Origin: Carallia brachiata
Taxonomy: Eukaryota; Streptophyta; Magnoliopsida; Malpighiales; Rhizophoraceae
DNA length: 64,000 nt
Assembly (NCBI GenBank): GCA_021464245.1
Contig: JADCRB010000035.1
Span: forward strand, 2,414,469-2,478,468
Direction: 5' to 3'
The notes under the pieces are model-generated. The model ran no database searches, was not told the DNA's origin, and was given only the letters and a program-made list of their open reading frames with translations. Position numbers and translations under genes: made by a program. Positions 48,380 through 61,938 of this stretch are shown piece after piece. The first letter of the stretch is position 1. Each line of letters starts with the position of its first letter.

Positions 48380-51300
48380 GGAGACCAAATTGAAGTCATA
48401 GTCAAAATTTTTGTCGCCTTTTGAAGTTATAGTTTGATTGGTAGCTTATATACCATGCCAAGTGGGTTTCTTTTTTTATTTTTTTTATTTTTTTATTTTT
48501 TCATTTTGGTTTTCGGCCTTATAATGGACATGACAACTGAAATTTAACGAGACTTTGAGCCGTTGAGGCGTCACTATGCTAACAAACCATTGTACATTCT
48601 TCTCGGCCCTCCATATCTGTTTTTCATTAAAAGGTTTATTAAGTAATTAAATTATATAATAAAAATAATTTTTATCATTTTTATAAATTTTATATTTTTT
48701 TAATTAGAATTTAAAACTTCTAAAATAAAAATTAACATTAGACATGTTGTGTAGATTTTATTCTACTATAATGCAAATTATATTATATTGTAATTTTTGT
48801 TATTCTTATTTTATAATTTTTCTGCTAATTTTAGAATACTTTAACTTAATTAGGAGTCCAAGTAGAGTAACTTTTAGGCTTAAGTTTAAGGATTTGGATG
48901 GTAATATTTATTTTTATCCTTGTCAGTTATATTTTCTAGGTTAGTCAAACTATTCGAATCAGTTTATCAATCCTACTAAATTTGTTTAGATAAATTATTA
49001 ATGAAAATTCTCTTTTAAAACTGTTTATCTTCTCAGCTGGAATCCAAAATCCTCCATCAAGCATTGGCCTTTAACAATTTATTATCATAGCCGCTTCTGT
49101 CCTGCTCAAATATCTGTAAGTTGTTAACCGATGAAGTCAAAAGGACAGTGATTCGTTAAGGCTTTATGGGCACTTCAGGCTGCCCCAACTGTCTGGGTGA
49201 AGGTGCTGGCTTGTAAAGTTTGGGCCAGAAAGAGACGCTGGAGCCACATATTTCTTTAAGGCCTTGGGCCTTTTGGCATTGTAGTACCTTTCTTAAAGTT
49301 CTGTTCGGCCAGATGGCCAAAATTTTACAAATTTTCTAATTGGCTGCTCTCTACCCCAGCCCAATGTGATTATTTCTAGGCCCAATATTGTTTCCTGTTG
49401 TCAGTAAAGCAAAACGAAAATATCAGCATTTCCCAGCTTTTGAACTAGATAAACTTTTAGATGCTACTGAATATACAATATGTCTCGAACTTACATTCAC
49501 GTAGTCATACTCTTAATAAGAAAGGTGCTTTACTTCCCTTCATTAGGTCAAACTCCCATCTCTGACTGTGACTATAAGAAGGCAAATTTCTAGCCCCAGC
49601 AGTGTGTTGTTCTTGCAGAGAATTCAAAATCTAGCTAGGCCGACACACTATGCCACTGAGAGCAAAAAGCGCAGAAGACTGGTACTTAGTACTTTGACTC
49701 TATTTTATAAAACAAAGATCAAATTAGTGATGAACAATTCCCAAGATAAATTTACAAAACGATCCAAATTGAAATTAATAACTCATGTAAAGTTGAAAAG
49801 ATGTTCCCCAGACATGTAATGTCAATTACGAAGTAACAGTTTTCTTGAAATGCCAGTAGTGTTAATTCATATGAAAATCTAATAAACTTAAAAAAGTCAC
49901 CTTATCTCTTTTTTTTTTTTTTTTTTAACAGAGTCACCTTATCTTTCCTTTTGATCCCTTTGACCTTAATTATTTCACACATCGTGACCATTGAGGCTAG
50001 TGGGTGCAATCTAAAAACCAGCTGTATGGGAGCAGTGTGAGAAAGCATAGAAATTAGAATTCACGTCACGAGGCATGACTTGGATTCTCTTTTAATGCAA
50101 ACGGATAAACAAACAAAGAGAGTCTTACAATGTACTTGCTGGTCTTCACTAATTACAATGCTACAACCTATAATGGACAAGATTTAGGTGCTAAAAAAGT
50201 CTTCCTCCCCGCAACAAAGTATTTCTTAATCATCAGATTAAATTAAATCTGACATTATTGGGGAGCGTACGCGTAAGCCTGTATGGCTGCATTGAAAAAA
50301 TGAAATAAAGTACATAGAGAATGTGAATTGGGAAGCACTTTTTTTAAATAAAAAAAAATTATCATAAATATGTTAGTTATTAGATCTGTAGATTAGGGTT
50401 AAAGTATTTTCCGTTTGAAAATTTCATTCAACCTAATCACATAGGAAATGACCCACAATCTGAGTACTGTTGAGTGTGAACGTGATTATCCCAAGTCGAT
50501 CACAGAGATTACTGAATCTGGAATCAGTAATACATAGCTCATGATCGAACTGAAGAACTCGGGAGTTAAAGTTCCCAGATACTGCAATTGAGATTCAAAC
50601 TCAAATTATAAATGAAAGAAGTATGCCGAGTTATTATGAAATTATTATCTTTAATGGTAATTAGAATGCATCTCAAACGTGTATTATTTGTCCTTTTTTA
50701 ATAAATCTTTTTACTCGTCATTGTATTTAGGTTTGAAATGCGTTAAGTTCATTGTACCTGTATGATAAATTAACTCTATGAAAAAGATTATCAAATTAAA
50801 TTAACACACTCCTCACGCAAGATTTTGTATACTTATTTCGGTCTGGCAGAGAAACAAATATCTCTCTTTCTCCGTCCAGACACCGAATTGACTTCCCCAA
50901 AAAGAAACTTGGTCCAATATTTGCCTCTTTATAGACTTTCACTAAATAATTTAATTTTAAATAATAATAGATAATTACTTGATTTATTTTAAGATATCTA
51001 ATAATTTATCTTTTTATAAAAAAATTTCAATAATCTAACAACTTATATCACTTTATTACTATTTTATTATTATTTAAATATTTTTACTTAGTATTTTCTT
51101 TCTTTACAACCTTCTTCAATCGGTTCCACAGTTCCACTCAATGAGAGATAGAGAAAGAGGGATGGCATGTGATCATACATTTGGAGGACAGTGAACATTG
51201 GTACCCAGGTTGAAGTATACTGTGTCTGTGCTAAATGTTTGTAGACTAGCTCTAGAAAAAAATGAAATAAGTAAAGAAATATTGGTTGTCGCAAAGAAGA

Positions 51301-51700
51301 AAACGAATGGTTAATTAGTTTTGCAGTTTGTTACACTGTATATGCAGATTCATTCAACAGCTCGCATAATATATAAAGAACACTAGTAAGTAGCATCGCT
51401 AATAAGTAATATTATCTTATGTAATAGAATCTAAAACTGTCGACCTATTTTTTTACTGTTTTAATTTAATTTTATATCACTCTCAAATGTTTTGAAGTTC
51501 TCATGTAAATTTTTAAACAATAAAATATTGAGAAGAGTCGACAACCTGGGTTGGAGATGCAGGATTTGACATTTACGTGTTGTTTCCATCCCACTTTTTT
51601 CTCCCCCTTTCTCTCTCTGTTTATATATGGAAACACAATTTTCAAGACAGTAAAAAGCGTTGAAATCTGGAGCTGGTGTCGTCCTCTCCATTTGTCATTC
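48380..51700. other. Intergenic region with no supported gene
   Basis: Short open frames only. No domain, splice pattern or repeat boundary could be supported. Confidence 0.4.
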
Positions 51701-51706
51701 TGATGT

Positions 51707-51729
51707 ACAGAGAGAGAGAGAGAGAGAGA
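51707..51729. repeat. (GA)n microsatellite
   Basis: A run of AGAGAG of about 22 bp. Confidence 0.85.
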
Positions 51730-51899
51730 CGATGTGGAGCCATGGCGGCAAAGGTGATAGAATGGCAGCATGCCAGCACATCTTACGGGCACCAACCCTC
51801 ACTTGAAAACAAAAGTGTCATCGGTTTTCCATACATTACAATGAGGCTGCATGTACTACTAGTATTATTGTTATTATATATTTCTCCACAATCTACTCA

Positions 51900-54800
51900 T
51901 TGATCCAGAATATTGAAGTTGCTAGTCTGGGTTATCGTGAAAATGGGTGCAAACTTGTCTAATAACAAGCCTATCAAATTTGCAATTTAAGGAAAAATTT
52001 TAATATAATTCACATTTTTTTAATAAATATATTTTATTCATAATTTTAATTTAAGTTATTATTTAATTTCTCTATGTTCTTTTTTTTTTTTCACATAGCC
52101 TAACTACTACTGAACAAAGAATTATTCTTGACATAAAAAATTTTATATTTTTCTTTTTGGTTTTGAGGAATAATGGATCAAATCCTTGACCTAAAATTAA
52201 AAATTTAAGTGACTATATATAGGTAAATTATGTGGCTATGTCTAGTGGCAATAAATTTTATGTATTGAGTTGTCTGATATGATTTGTGAGTAATTGATGG
52301 AGACAATATTTTTTTTGTGTCTTGCGATCCCACCTTCTTCCGTGGAAACAATAACCATATGGTTTCTCATTAATTTACAGTCCCCACATGTAACTGCAAT
52401 TTGCAAGGCGAGCAAAATATCCAATGATCCATCAAATAGTGCTGCAAGTTGGCTACCCTGCGTTACGTTGTATTCAATATCCATAGATGGCTGCAAAGCA
52501 ATAAATAACCAAAACCTAACTCATTCTCGTATCCATCTCCACACTCCAGAATTTAGATCCTGGACAATTTCAAATCCTCAATTACACTTGTACAGATCAG
52601 TCTATATATAATGTATATGGCCCTCGCATGTTTTTCCTAAGGGGTAAAAGAGGAAGAGAAGCCTATCACGGGACAGAAACAGAGAAAAGAAATGGACCCA
52701 TTAGAATTAATGAGGCAATATGTATCGGAAGATGGCCGTGCCATGTCTCTATCTGGACACCAAGATGATAGGGGACAGTTTTAAACACGCACAAAGGAAA
52801 AATAAAAGTCCCTCCACTCTCAGGCCACCCGACCTGATTCCTTCTTTCAATAATAATTCGTTATAGCCAAGTAATTCTACACCCAATATATTTTTTTCTT
52901 GTTGCTGCAGCGACTTTTTGTGTTAAAAAAAAATATGACAAATGTGTTTGATCTTAGAATCCTATTCTCAAATCTCCCTGACATGGTTTAACACAAAAGA
53001 ATTATGGTCCTTCTTTTCTTGTGTTTCTAATGTTATTGATATTTGTAGTTCGTGGTCTTTCATATAGATTAGTAAGCATTGCAATTTTATTGCGGGTGAC
53101 TTAGCAAAATAAGAAATCTCTAAGCAATCTAATCCTATTTTCTGGTTTTAATTTCATTATTTGGCTGCTATCTCCATCCTCTTGCGCTTGTATTAGCTCC
53201 ACTTCTTTTAATAAACTTTGATTCTTATTTATAAAAAAGAAATGTGCGAGAACAAATTAGGTGACCAATATAATTGATCGAAATATAGTAAGAAACATTC
53301 TTTGTCCTTTTTTTAGAAGGATTTTGCATTAAGAAAAACTTTTATTTTAAAATTGGAATAGTATTGATGACTTTACTTAGGTAGATTCAAAATGGAAATA
53401 AAGTAATAGATGTTATTGGATTATTGAATGAATAAAAAAAATAAATGAACTATCAGATACCATTAAATTAAATTATATTATTACTTATTGCTATCAATTT
53501 GAAGTCATATAATGTTACTCTTTAAATTTAATTACCAATTACCAACATACATTTTTTTTTTGCATTGGTATCTTTGTTTTTTTTTTTGTTTCTTGATGAG
53601 TAGTATCTTTTTTTTTTTGTTTTTGTGGTAAAAGTAGTGTCTTCTATCATTGTTTTCGGAGTACCAGGAGCTCAAAGTTGATTCACCAAAACGTCGACGT
53701 TTATTATGCAATTGGCAATTTCAAGACCATTCCATCTCTTCCATTTGCATTTATGAACCTACAGTATTAAAAGCAATGCATGGAATCTATGCCATCATTT
53801 ATGAAGTCTCAACAGAAAAACTGGAATGATGTGCTGTTTCCAACAATAAGTAATTAAGGAGAAAGAGAAGAAAGAAGAAAACAATGAACAGAAATTGAAA
53901 ACGAAAAAAGGGGTAAGGATTAAGGTGGGAAAAAACCAAGATTACAAGAAAAACACGACACAGCACAAAGAACCATTGTTAATCACAATTCCCCATTTCC
54001 TTTTTCTTTTTAGAAAAAAAAAATGTATATATGTAGATATAATTAAAAATCTCGCTCTTAGTGGAGGTAAAAAAGCAAATGGAAAGTCAATTTGACGGCA
54101 AGAGAAGAGACGTAAAAAAAAAAAAGGTCGCCCAGGAATTGGGATGAGAGGAGTAAAAAGGCAGAAAGAAAAAGAAAGCGTGGACCCCTGATCTTGTCTG
54201 TCGGTCATCGCCTCGAATTCCTCGCCCTGCCCAAAAGTGACACGGCAGACGAGGGTCCGTTCTTTCATACAGAACAACCACCTAAAAATTAATAAAACAA
54301 ACAAAACTAAACTAAATGAACAATTCCGCATTATTTTTAATTAAGAGTTATACATAGGCTGAACTTAATATTAAAATAATTACATAGACAATTTAAAAAT
54401 ATGTGACAGTTTATTTATGTTTTTAAATTTAATGAATAATTTATATATTATTTTAATTTTACTTTTATTTTTAATTAATTATATAATTCCAAGTTACAAT
54501 TAATTGAGTTCAAAAAAATTGATGGTATATTAAATGGCCTTTCTATTATCGAGCAGCTAAATAACTCAACCATTTGTCTGACTCAACTGTGGGCCCTCTT
54601 TTACCTTTGATTCCTTTTCAATTCGTTCAATTATTTATGTTATCATGTTTAACTGTTTTAAGTGTTTATGTATGGTTCCGTATCTCACAAATATATATTA
54701 TTATTATTATTATTATAATTAATAACAGTCATTCGTGGAACAGCTTCTGTATCATGGACGGTCTCAGTATCCTACGGTTCATAATGGGTCTTGATTTCTT

Positions 54801-55690
54801 TTGTTACATAGTACAGAGACAGCAGTGTTGCAGAGTAGTTCATGTTTGATCATTGATGACACCATCAACCATCATACCTAAAATCTAAAGGGGTGGGTTT
54901 CACTCTTGTACATGACCAATCTTGGCATGGGTGCTTTCAAAATTTTGAGTCATCTGGGACATCCAACGGTGGATATGGGGTTTAGACAACACAGGTATAC
55001 GCTTACATTTTGAGGTGATTGGATAGTGAAAAATTGAATAGATAATAATTAGAAAAAAAAATAAAAATTAGTATTGTAATAATATATTATAATTGATGAA
55101 AAATAATAATTAAAAAATTATGAAAAAGAAAATAAATAAATAAATGAGTAAAAAATATTTTTTTTTCTTCGGAAAAATGTCAAACATGGCGTTTGTCATG
55201 TGTGTGTTTGAGAGAGAGACAGAGAAAGAAAGTACATGGGAGCGTGGTCATTTCTGGAACTGAGAAACCAGCTGGTGGGGCCGAGTCTGCACCCATCTTT
55301 TGTTTTTTTTTTTTTTCCAAAAAAATAAACTGAATTATTAAATTTAAATGAATAAAAAAATAAATAAATTATTATATATAATTAAATTTTAAAAAAATTA
55401 ATTCATGATATAAATAAATTATTATAAACTATTTTATATGGTTGTTTGGACGTGGCTGTTTTACTATTTTGATATTGTTTACGTTTAAGTTTCTTAATGG
55501 TTTTTTTTTAGCAAGATTATGCAAATATTTTTAATGGGATAAGTGAGATTTAATAATATTCAATAAATTATTTATTTATTTTTTAAATTTAATAAATATT
55601 TTATAATTTAATAATTTTAAATGATAGCATACTCAATATAAATTTATATATATATATTTTTTTTAACTTTGGCTTTCCACTGTTTTTACT
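51900..55690. other. Intergenic region upstream of MIR166
   Basis: No supported gene. Frames at 52242-52611 (both strands) and 53942-54331 have no recognisable domain. A (TTA)n run occurs at 54691-54715. 55200-55690 should contain the MIR166 promoter; it is AT-rich with a GAGAGAGACAGAGAAAGA stretch. Confidence 0.4.
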
Positions 55691-55694
55691 CTGC

Positions 55695-55701
55695 TTATAA
55701 A
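55695..55701 (+). promoter_or_regulatory. TATA box of the MIR166 gene
   Basis: CTTATAAACC lies about 245 bp upstream of the hairpin, followed by an A/C/T-rich start region (CATTATCTTCATCATC), typical of a plant RNA polymerase II promoter. Start of transcription would be near 55725-55735. Confidence 0.6.
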
Positions 55702-55736
55702 CCCCATACCATATCATTATCTTCATCATCTCATTC

Positions 55737-55781
55737 ATGATCACCACCACTTTCTTGCTCTTTCTCTCTCATCCCCCTTGA
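55737..55781 (+). other. First short ORF of the predicted pri-miR166
   Basis: The first ATG after the predicted start site opens a 14-codon frame (MITTTFLLFLSHPP, then TGA). Some plant pri-miRNAs translate such a frame into a regulatory peptide (miPEP). Nothing in this window shows that this one is translated. Confidence 0.3.
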
Positions 55782-55853
55782 AGATAGGCGAAACTCCTGG
55801 GGGACAAAGAGATAAGATACAGGCTAGAGAAGCTCGCATACACTCGCGCACCC

Positions 55854-55857
<4 letters not shown>

Positions 55858-55888
<31 letters not shown>
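55858..55888. repeat. (CT)n microsatellite in the predicted pri-miR166 leader
   Basis: TCTCTC repeats of about 24 bp ending CCTCTCTCAG. CT repeats are common in plant 5' leaders. Confidence 0.85.
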
Positions 55889-55937
55889 CTCAGCCCTTGA
55901 GAAGAATTGAGGAAGATTTGCAAAGGAAGCCGCTTTT

Positions 55938-56122
55938 TTGAGGGGAATGTTGTCTGGCTCGAGGACACTTCTTTTTTTTTCTTTCTTGTTGATAAGAAGC
56001 TTTCAATTTCGTCGATTATGTGGTGTATATTATGATAGATCTAATATATATCTTAATAAAAGACTAGATTGATCATCGATCATGAGCTAGTGTCGTCGGA
56101 CCAGGCTTCATTCCCCCCAATT
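55938..56122 (+). ncRNA. MIR166: MIR166 precursor hairpin
   Basis: miR166* (GGAATGTTGT...GGCTCGAGG) occupies 55944-55964 on the 5' arm and mature miR166 (TCGGACCAGG...CATTCCCC) occupies 56096-56116 on the 3' arm. Both are 21 nt and, from memory, canonical. The two arms pair over the whole duplex with three mismatches and the expected 2-nt 3' overhangs. Pairing extends beyond the duplex on both sides (TTGAGG with CCCCAA; GGACAC with GTGTCG). The terminal loop is about 130 nt and AT-rich, so the precursor is around 185 nt, within the range of plant MIR166 genes. miR166 directs cleavage of class III HD-Zip mRNAs (PHB, PHV, REV, CNA, ATHB8 types) and so controls leaf polarity, vasculature and meristems. 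It does not target the class I HD-Zip gene found here. Confidence 0.97.
56096..56116 (+). ncRNA. MIR166: Mature miR166
   Basis: The 21 nt starting TCGGACCAGG and ending CATTCCCC matches the canonical miR166a sequence as remembered, with no substitution seen. It begins with U, as expected for a small RNA loaded in ARGONAUTE 10 or ARGONAUTE 1. Confidence 0.95.
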
Positions 56123-56129
56123 ACTGCTT

Positions 56130-58630
56130 CCACCGAGATTTTGCAAGGGCATCTACATCTCAACATGTAAAGGTTTGGTTTTTCCGTAGCCCACCTTTGT
56201 TTTGTTTTTTTTTTGTTTGTTATGTTTTTGGAACTTGAATTTGGTCCTTGTTTTCCCCTTTTTGGAAACAAGTTTGGCAGTTTTAGATCATGGGTTTTTA
56301 TTTTTTCGACTAATAAAGGTTGTTAGCTGTATGCAGATTGGTGTAATGATGAAGTCTTTGACCAAACAGCACCAAAAAGTTTCATCATTACCCCCTTTTT
56401 ATTTCATTTTTTTGTAGTTCATGTGATGATTGTGCCTTGTCAGTCTAAAAAGCCTCTTGTTGTTCATTATAATAGCTTCCGGAATCTGATCTACATGTTT
56501 CCTCTAGTTTTTTAGATCTTGGCTTTCAACTTCCGAAGCACTGTACTCCTTCTTATTCGCAATCTCTAGGGTTTCTTGCTGCTTTTATTTGTTTATTTTA
56601 TTTTTTCAATTTTGACCCTGATCTCAAAAACAAATCTTTTGCAAAGGACACAAGTTTTAAAAAGATGTATTATGATGATTTTTTTACCTCTAAGGTACAT
56701 TTGTGTATGTGAAGCCTGTAGCCTTACGCTTTTTATCAGTATTTATTCGTTTACATGTCGCTCTTTTGCTCTCAATCAAGTTACTTATTTGTTATACCTA
56801 GAATCCAATTCTTTTCCTGGCTGTTCACTGCTTTGCAAGCCATAAGTAATGTGCCTGCATCACTTTATTAGGGCGTTGTGTATGTTAGATCGGATTATGT
56901 TTCCAGCATAACTCTTAAATTCGATTTACTTTGCGGGCTTGTTCCTTTTCTTTTGGTCACCAAATGGGTTCAAAATTTCCTTTTTGAAAGTGAAATATGT
57001 CTGAATTTCTGAGAACAGGACAGCGAAGTTGTTTTAATGGCTTGGCTTCTCTCTATGTGTGTGATTGTATGGTCTTGCCGTGGCGTCTCAGAGAATTGGA
57101 GGTTGCACGTCCAATTCCGAGAGACCCACCAATCTTGTCTTTTTGGATCGTTTTAAACCCTAATATTTTTGCTTTGTATCAAAACAAATTCCCATTAATT
57201 TCCATCATTTTTTATTGCTACCTGTACCAACAGTCTTTGTTGATTGCTCCCCACCACCTCTTTGATTTCTTTTTCATTCAGTTAATTTCACCAAAAGATA
57301 GATCCATGCAAGAACCATGTGAAACCCACATGTAGGACTGAACCTTGTCTCATAGATACTTGAAAAGGAAGTATATCATTTGTGGGTGCTGTCTTCCTCT
57401 AGTATGTTGGGATTAGTATATAACTATAGCTTGATTAATTTCCTAGAAACATTAACCACATGCTTGGCTGTGAGACATATTTAGCTAATTTAGTGATGAT
57501 AAAGCTAAATAATCAAATGAATTTAGAACTTTCATCATAAGTGTACTTAATATTGCCCATTATTGGTCTCATCAACCTGTTACCCAACTAATTAGCTGGC
57601 AGTATGCCCAAATGAGAGGTGGAGGTTTAAACCACGCTTCCTACTAGTCACCTCCCCAATATATACTATTGGTCATAACCCTCTTTCACGACCCCAAAAA
57701 AAAAAAAAAAGGGGGTCCCGCCTTCATCCTGAAGGTTAACTAGTTGACTCCAATGAGTTTCTAAGTCAAGAGTTGATTATAAAGATGGTTTACTGAAAAG
57801 AGTCATCACCTATGCCACTACCAATTAGGCAACATGTATGCCATGCCACACACACACACACATTATACATTGCGCAGGCATAAACGTCATGAGTATAAAC
57901 CAGATTTCTCTCTTTGTTGCTTATTCCAGTGTGACTTGAACTATATATGCTGCTTTCCCAGTGCAAAAGTGAGACTTCGAATGTCAAACCTGGTTTGGGA
58001 TTCATCTAGGAAGAAGCAATAGTTTGTCTCATTGTTGATATTTTGTTTGTATACCTTATGGAGCTCAATCAAATGCAACATTTTTTGTGGTTACCAGACA
58101 GGGTATACATATGACGACTGTCTTGTTTCTTTACTACTTTTCTGTCTCTCAGTCTTTTTCCTGTATTTTTGAAAAATCCAATCTTTTTACTAGAGCTATT
58201 GTTGAGTGGGATTTTGACAATGCTGCCGCGTTAAGTAGTATTTTTTAGGGAATTGAATCTTTTTTGACCTTTTGCAAACATAAAGTGAACCACTTTCTGC
58301 TTTGCTCTTATCAATGATTTTTACTTTACTCCTAATTTTCAAGAGATACAGGGAGATATTTGGCCCACGTTTGATGAATTCCCACAAAAAGCTTTATGAC
58401 CACAACTTTTGCTGAATGATTGGTATGTGGACAACTTGACCATGAGTCTTTTATGGCCAATTGGGTGAAGTTGGTAGGTGCTGAAGACTTGCAATTAAAC
58501 AAGCTAGGCCTTGACTATTTGATGTGGATTCAAAGGTTATATCTAATAACCCTTGTAATTGTGATAACAATAAAATTAGAAAGACCGGAATTAGAAACAG
58601 GGACAAGCCACGTGACGACGTGGTTCCTAC
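56130..58630. other. Downstream part of pri-miR166 and intergenic DNA
   Basis: The predicted transcript probably extends some hundred bases past the hairpin, but no end could be fixed. Later frames (56576-56845, 56997-57335) are unrecognised. 57590-57715 has a possible B box (GGAGGTTTAAACCACGC) and an A-run, so it may be a degenerate SINE. A short (CA)n run lies at 57847-57861. Confidence 0.4.
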
Positions 58631-58636
58631 GTACTT

Positions 58637-58910
58637 TTTTTTTTTTTTTTTTTGGGAAAAACGTATGATTTGCATACACTAAGATAAATGAGCAAGATAT
58701 AACAAAAATATGTATACAATTGTTAGGATAAAAATCAGTATTTTCGTTTATGGCCCTAATAGGATGTAGTCTCCAAAGAGACACATTCTCCCTTTCTAAG
58801 GCATCATTAGATAAGGCATAACAGACCGATACATTAGTAATATACTTTCTGTAAATACTCATTTGATTCACAATTTTTAAGATACACATTAATTGTTCAT
58901 TCCTTATATC
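58637..58910 (-). mobile_element. Possible minus-strand retroposon tail
   Basis: A T20 run is followed by GGGAAAAACGTATGATTTGC and fairly complex sequence, a layout like the poly(A) ends of the other minus-strand retroposons here. No target duplication was found, so this remains tentative. Confidence 0.3.
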
Positions 58911-59476
58911 ATTCATCTTTTTTTATGAACTCTCCATTAATTTAAGTATTGGAGTGTTAACGCTAAATCTTTTCTCAGTACATTAGCCTCTTTATCTTAT
59001 AAGTGCACAGCTTATTCACCTGGAGGTTTCAACTTGATCAACTCAAGTCTTTACCCTGGATTTTGACTGGTCAATAGTGATTAAAAAGGTTATTACTTTT
59101 GCATGCACATTCTTCTTACTTTTATACTGTGTGCATATGCTAAGATATTTTTTTCTTTTTAAAAAGCCCAAGTTTTACACAAGATTCACGTCCACCATGT
59201 CAGCCCATTTGCTTTTCGTATCTTCCCACCCGCTTACGTAGCTAGACTCTTTGTGGTAAGTGTGGTCAAGCTCGCACAATGTGTGTGGAGTCCATAGCAG
59301 TTGAAATCAATCTTGGTCGCACTTCTATGTTATGGCCATTACGGTTAATGGGCTCAAACAATTCATTCCAGGAGCGGCAGAGTCTATATATATGATTGCT
59401 ATGGATCCAGAGCAGCAACTTGCGGGTGTGATGACAAGAAAAATTATTTCTTGGCCCACCCGCATGGAGTATTCGA

Positions 59477-59700
59477 TTCTCTAATGTTTATGGAGAAGGT
59501 AATACAGTTGTGGATTGGATGGCTAATCATACTTTTTCCTTAGCAATGGGTTTGCACGTCATCCATGATCCTCCAAGTTAAAGTGATATCATAAGTGCAG
59601 CAAGATATAGTAGGGGTGTTGTAACTCTGTGTGGTTGTTCTATAGGACTCTCTAGATTCATCGCCTTCGGCCTCCATTTAAAAAAAAAAAAAGAAAGAAA
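59477..59700 (+). pseudogene. LINE fragment: RNase H domain tail with poly(A)
   Basis: The frame reads FSNVYGEGNTVVDWMANHT, FSLAMGLHVIHDPPS, then an in-frame stop (59579-59581), then continues SDIISAARYSRGVV. The order YxEGNxVxDWxANH, then GLHxxxDPP, is typical of the C-terminal RNase H-like domain of plant L1-type LINEs. An A-run begins at 59680. Only this 3' fragment is recognisable, and the in-frame stop shows that it is dead. Confidence 0.65.
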
Positions 59701-61930
59701 AATTTTATCTTTTTCTTCTTCTTCCCTTTTTTGTCCCTAATTTTCTAAGCATCCAAGACAATTTACTTAATGACAATAACAACATACCAATTACAATGCA
59801 CGCTAAATCATCCAAATAAATCACACACATAAAAACATATGGGAAATCCCTAAAATGTACCAAACCAAATAAAAAATATGATCAAAGAACAATTACACGA
59901 GCAAGTTCCAACATTTACGAGAGTACAATCTCACTTGCATTAACTAAATTAAACCATATCAATTTGCATGAGAAGAGAAGGGCAAAGACCAACACATGCT
60001 TTGTTTTATAACTAATAATCAAACTTGAAAAACCTCCGAGGAAAGATCAAATCGTAAAAATTTATCTTCCAGATGTCATTGCAAGTCTACCAAAATTTAG
60101 TTTAGTTGGACCACGGATAGGCTGTTTAAACCTATAGGTAATCAAAACAGCTACTGAGAAGACAAAAGTGTTAATACAAATTCTAATCTCAGTTCAAATA
60201 TGAAAATTTACGCATGCAAAAGTTCAAATGATGATCTAACCGTACATAATGAGAATATGAATGTTCTTTAACCGAGCTATTTTGACGACGAGATTGAGAA
60301 CTTTGGGACTAAATCCGGAATTGCAACTAATTTTGGGGATCAAATGCATGTTTAAGCCAATGAAATGGGCGACTAGGCAAATAATTTTCCTTTTTTGGTT
60401 TATAGGGACTACTGACTAGGGCAAATAATTTTCGTTTTTCCCATTTATGTGAATAAAATATATGCAAGGATAATAGGTCAGTTCTTTACAAAGGAAAAAG
60501 ATAAGTACACGTTATCATATATATATTCGTACAATATAAATATAATAATTATTTTTTATATTATATTAATAAAAAAATCTCTAAATTTTTTTTTAAAAAA
60601 CCTTATATAATATATATATTTTATATTTTAAAGTAATATTTATTTAAAATTAAATTTTAATTTTTTTAGAAAAAAAGAATTAGTGAACCGGCCTCGATGA
60701 ACCAATTTAGGTCCACAAAGGAAAAAGATAGGTACTATTGTACTTTACAAAACTTGGGCCTGTTATAGTTCTATTGTACTGCTTGCAACAACGCCCGAGG
60801 TTTAAAACTTCGAAATTTTCTAACATGGGGTCCAGGCTACATGCAAATTCTACAATAGATATTATGGGCCCACCGTTTGCGATTTTCTCACTTGCAATCG
60901 CGAAATTATCATTTATAAATTGTACCTGTTTTATAATTTTGTTGAACTCCTGAGGATTTTTTTTTCCCAAAGATTACTATTATTATTATTATCAAAGAGT
61001 GAAAGACTGGATAAGCAAAGATTCGATTCTCAAGTCACCTAACCAAGGCTTGTTTTTTCCCTTTCATTTGAAAGGAGAAAATGTATTTTTATCCATTAAA
61101 ACTAAAAATTACAAAAATTCGCATCAATCAGTAGCAATCTACTATTTTTTTGCAGCTTTTTTTTTTTAATTTAACCCATAATAATTTACAAATGTAAATA
61201 ACAATAATTTTATAACAAGTTGCATTGAGGTCTGAAAAAGTTGAAATGTTGTATAAATGTACGCATCTTGAAAGAAACATTAATATAATTACGACAAATA
61301 GTATCGCTAAAAAATATTTGAGTTATGCTATTTTTCACTAGTAAATTACCTTACCTAATTGTACAAAATCACTAAATAGGTACATGTATTATTAAGATTA
61401 TCCCTTTTATCATATACTTTTTCGTGTTTATTTTTAAAAGTTATTCACAGCGTAATAGTAGAGTCCAGAAAGAAAAACTTAGTCAAGAAGAATATCATTG
61501 TTCCAACTATTTTCCTTCAAAAAAAACATAATAATAATTCCAGCTCCAGTTTCCCTTTTCCAAACTCGTAAAATTAAAAAATGCTAATTATCAAGTAAGG
61601 TATATAAGAGGTGACAAAAACCATCCACCCTGAACCCACAAGAAGTGAGTTAGGACAAAAATTGTCCTGAAGAATCTTTGGTTAGAAGTTTTAATTCTTT
61701 GTGCCTTCTTTTTCATGGAAACTTGACAGCAAAGCGTCTTTCAATTTCCAATTTTAGCTGTAACATGAATGTTTTACTTTCAGAAAAGTTCCAAGATCAG
61801 TTTGGCAGAAAGAATCCGGTTCCCCTTTTGAAGTTCCGACTTTGGAGATTTGGACGGTATTTGGGACAAGAAAGTCAAGAACAAAATATGTAAAATGCAT
61901 TCTCTTCATCTTCTACCATAGAGCCACATG
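59701..61930. other. Intergenic region with no supported gene
   Basis: Two overlapping open frames at 60707-60970, and frames at 61678-61893, show no recognisable domain. A (TTA)n run is at 60977-60991. 60500-60670 is almost pure A/T. Confidence 0.4.
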
Positions 61931-61938
61931 CTTCAGGT

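Noticed and set aside
52242..52611. Overlapping 84- and 105-codon frames on opposite strands
   Set aside because: Neither has a recognisable domain. A TTTGCAG acceptor-like site exists on minus, but no matching partner exon was found.
54087..54331. Phe-rich minus-strand frames
   Set aside because: They result from poly(A/T) and purine-rich DNA; no motif or splice signal supports a gene.
55741..55968. 75-codon minus-strand frame with Arg-Glu repeats
   Set aside because: It is the antisense of the CT repeat and of the miR166* arm; the plus-strand hairpin explains the region.
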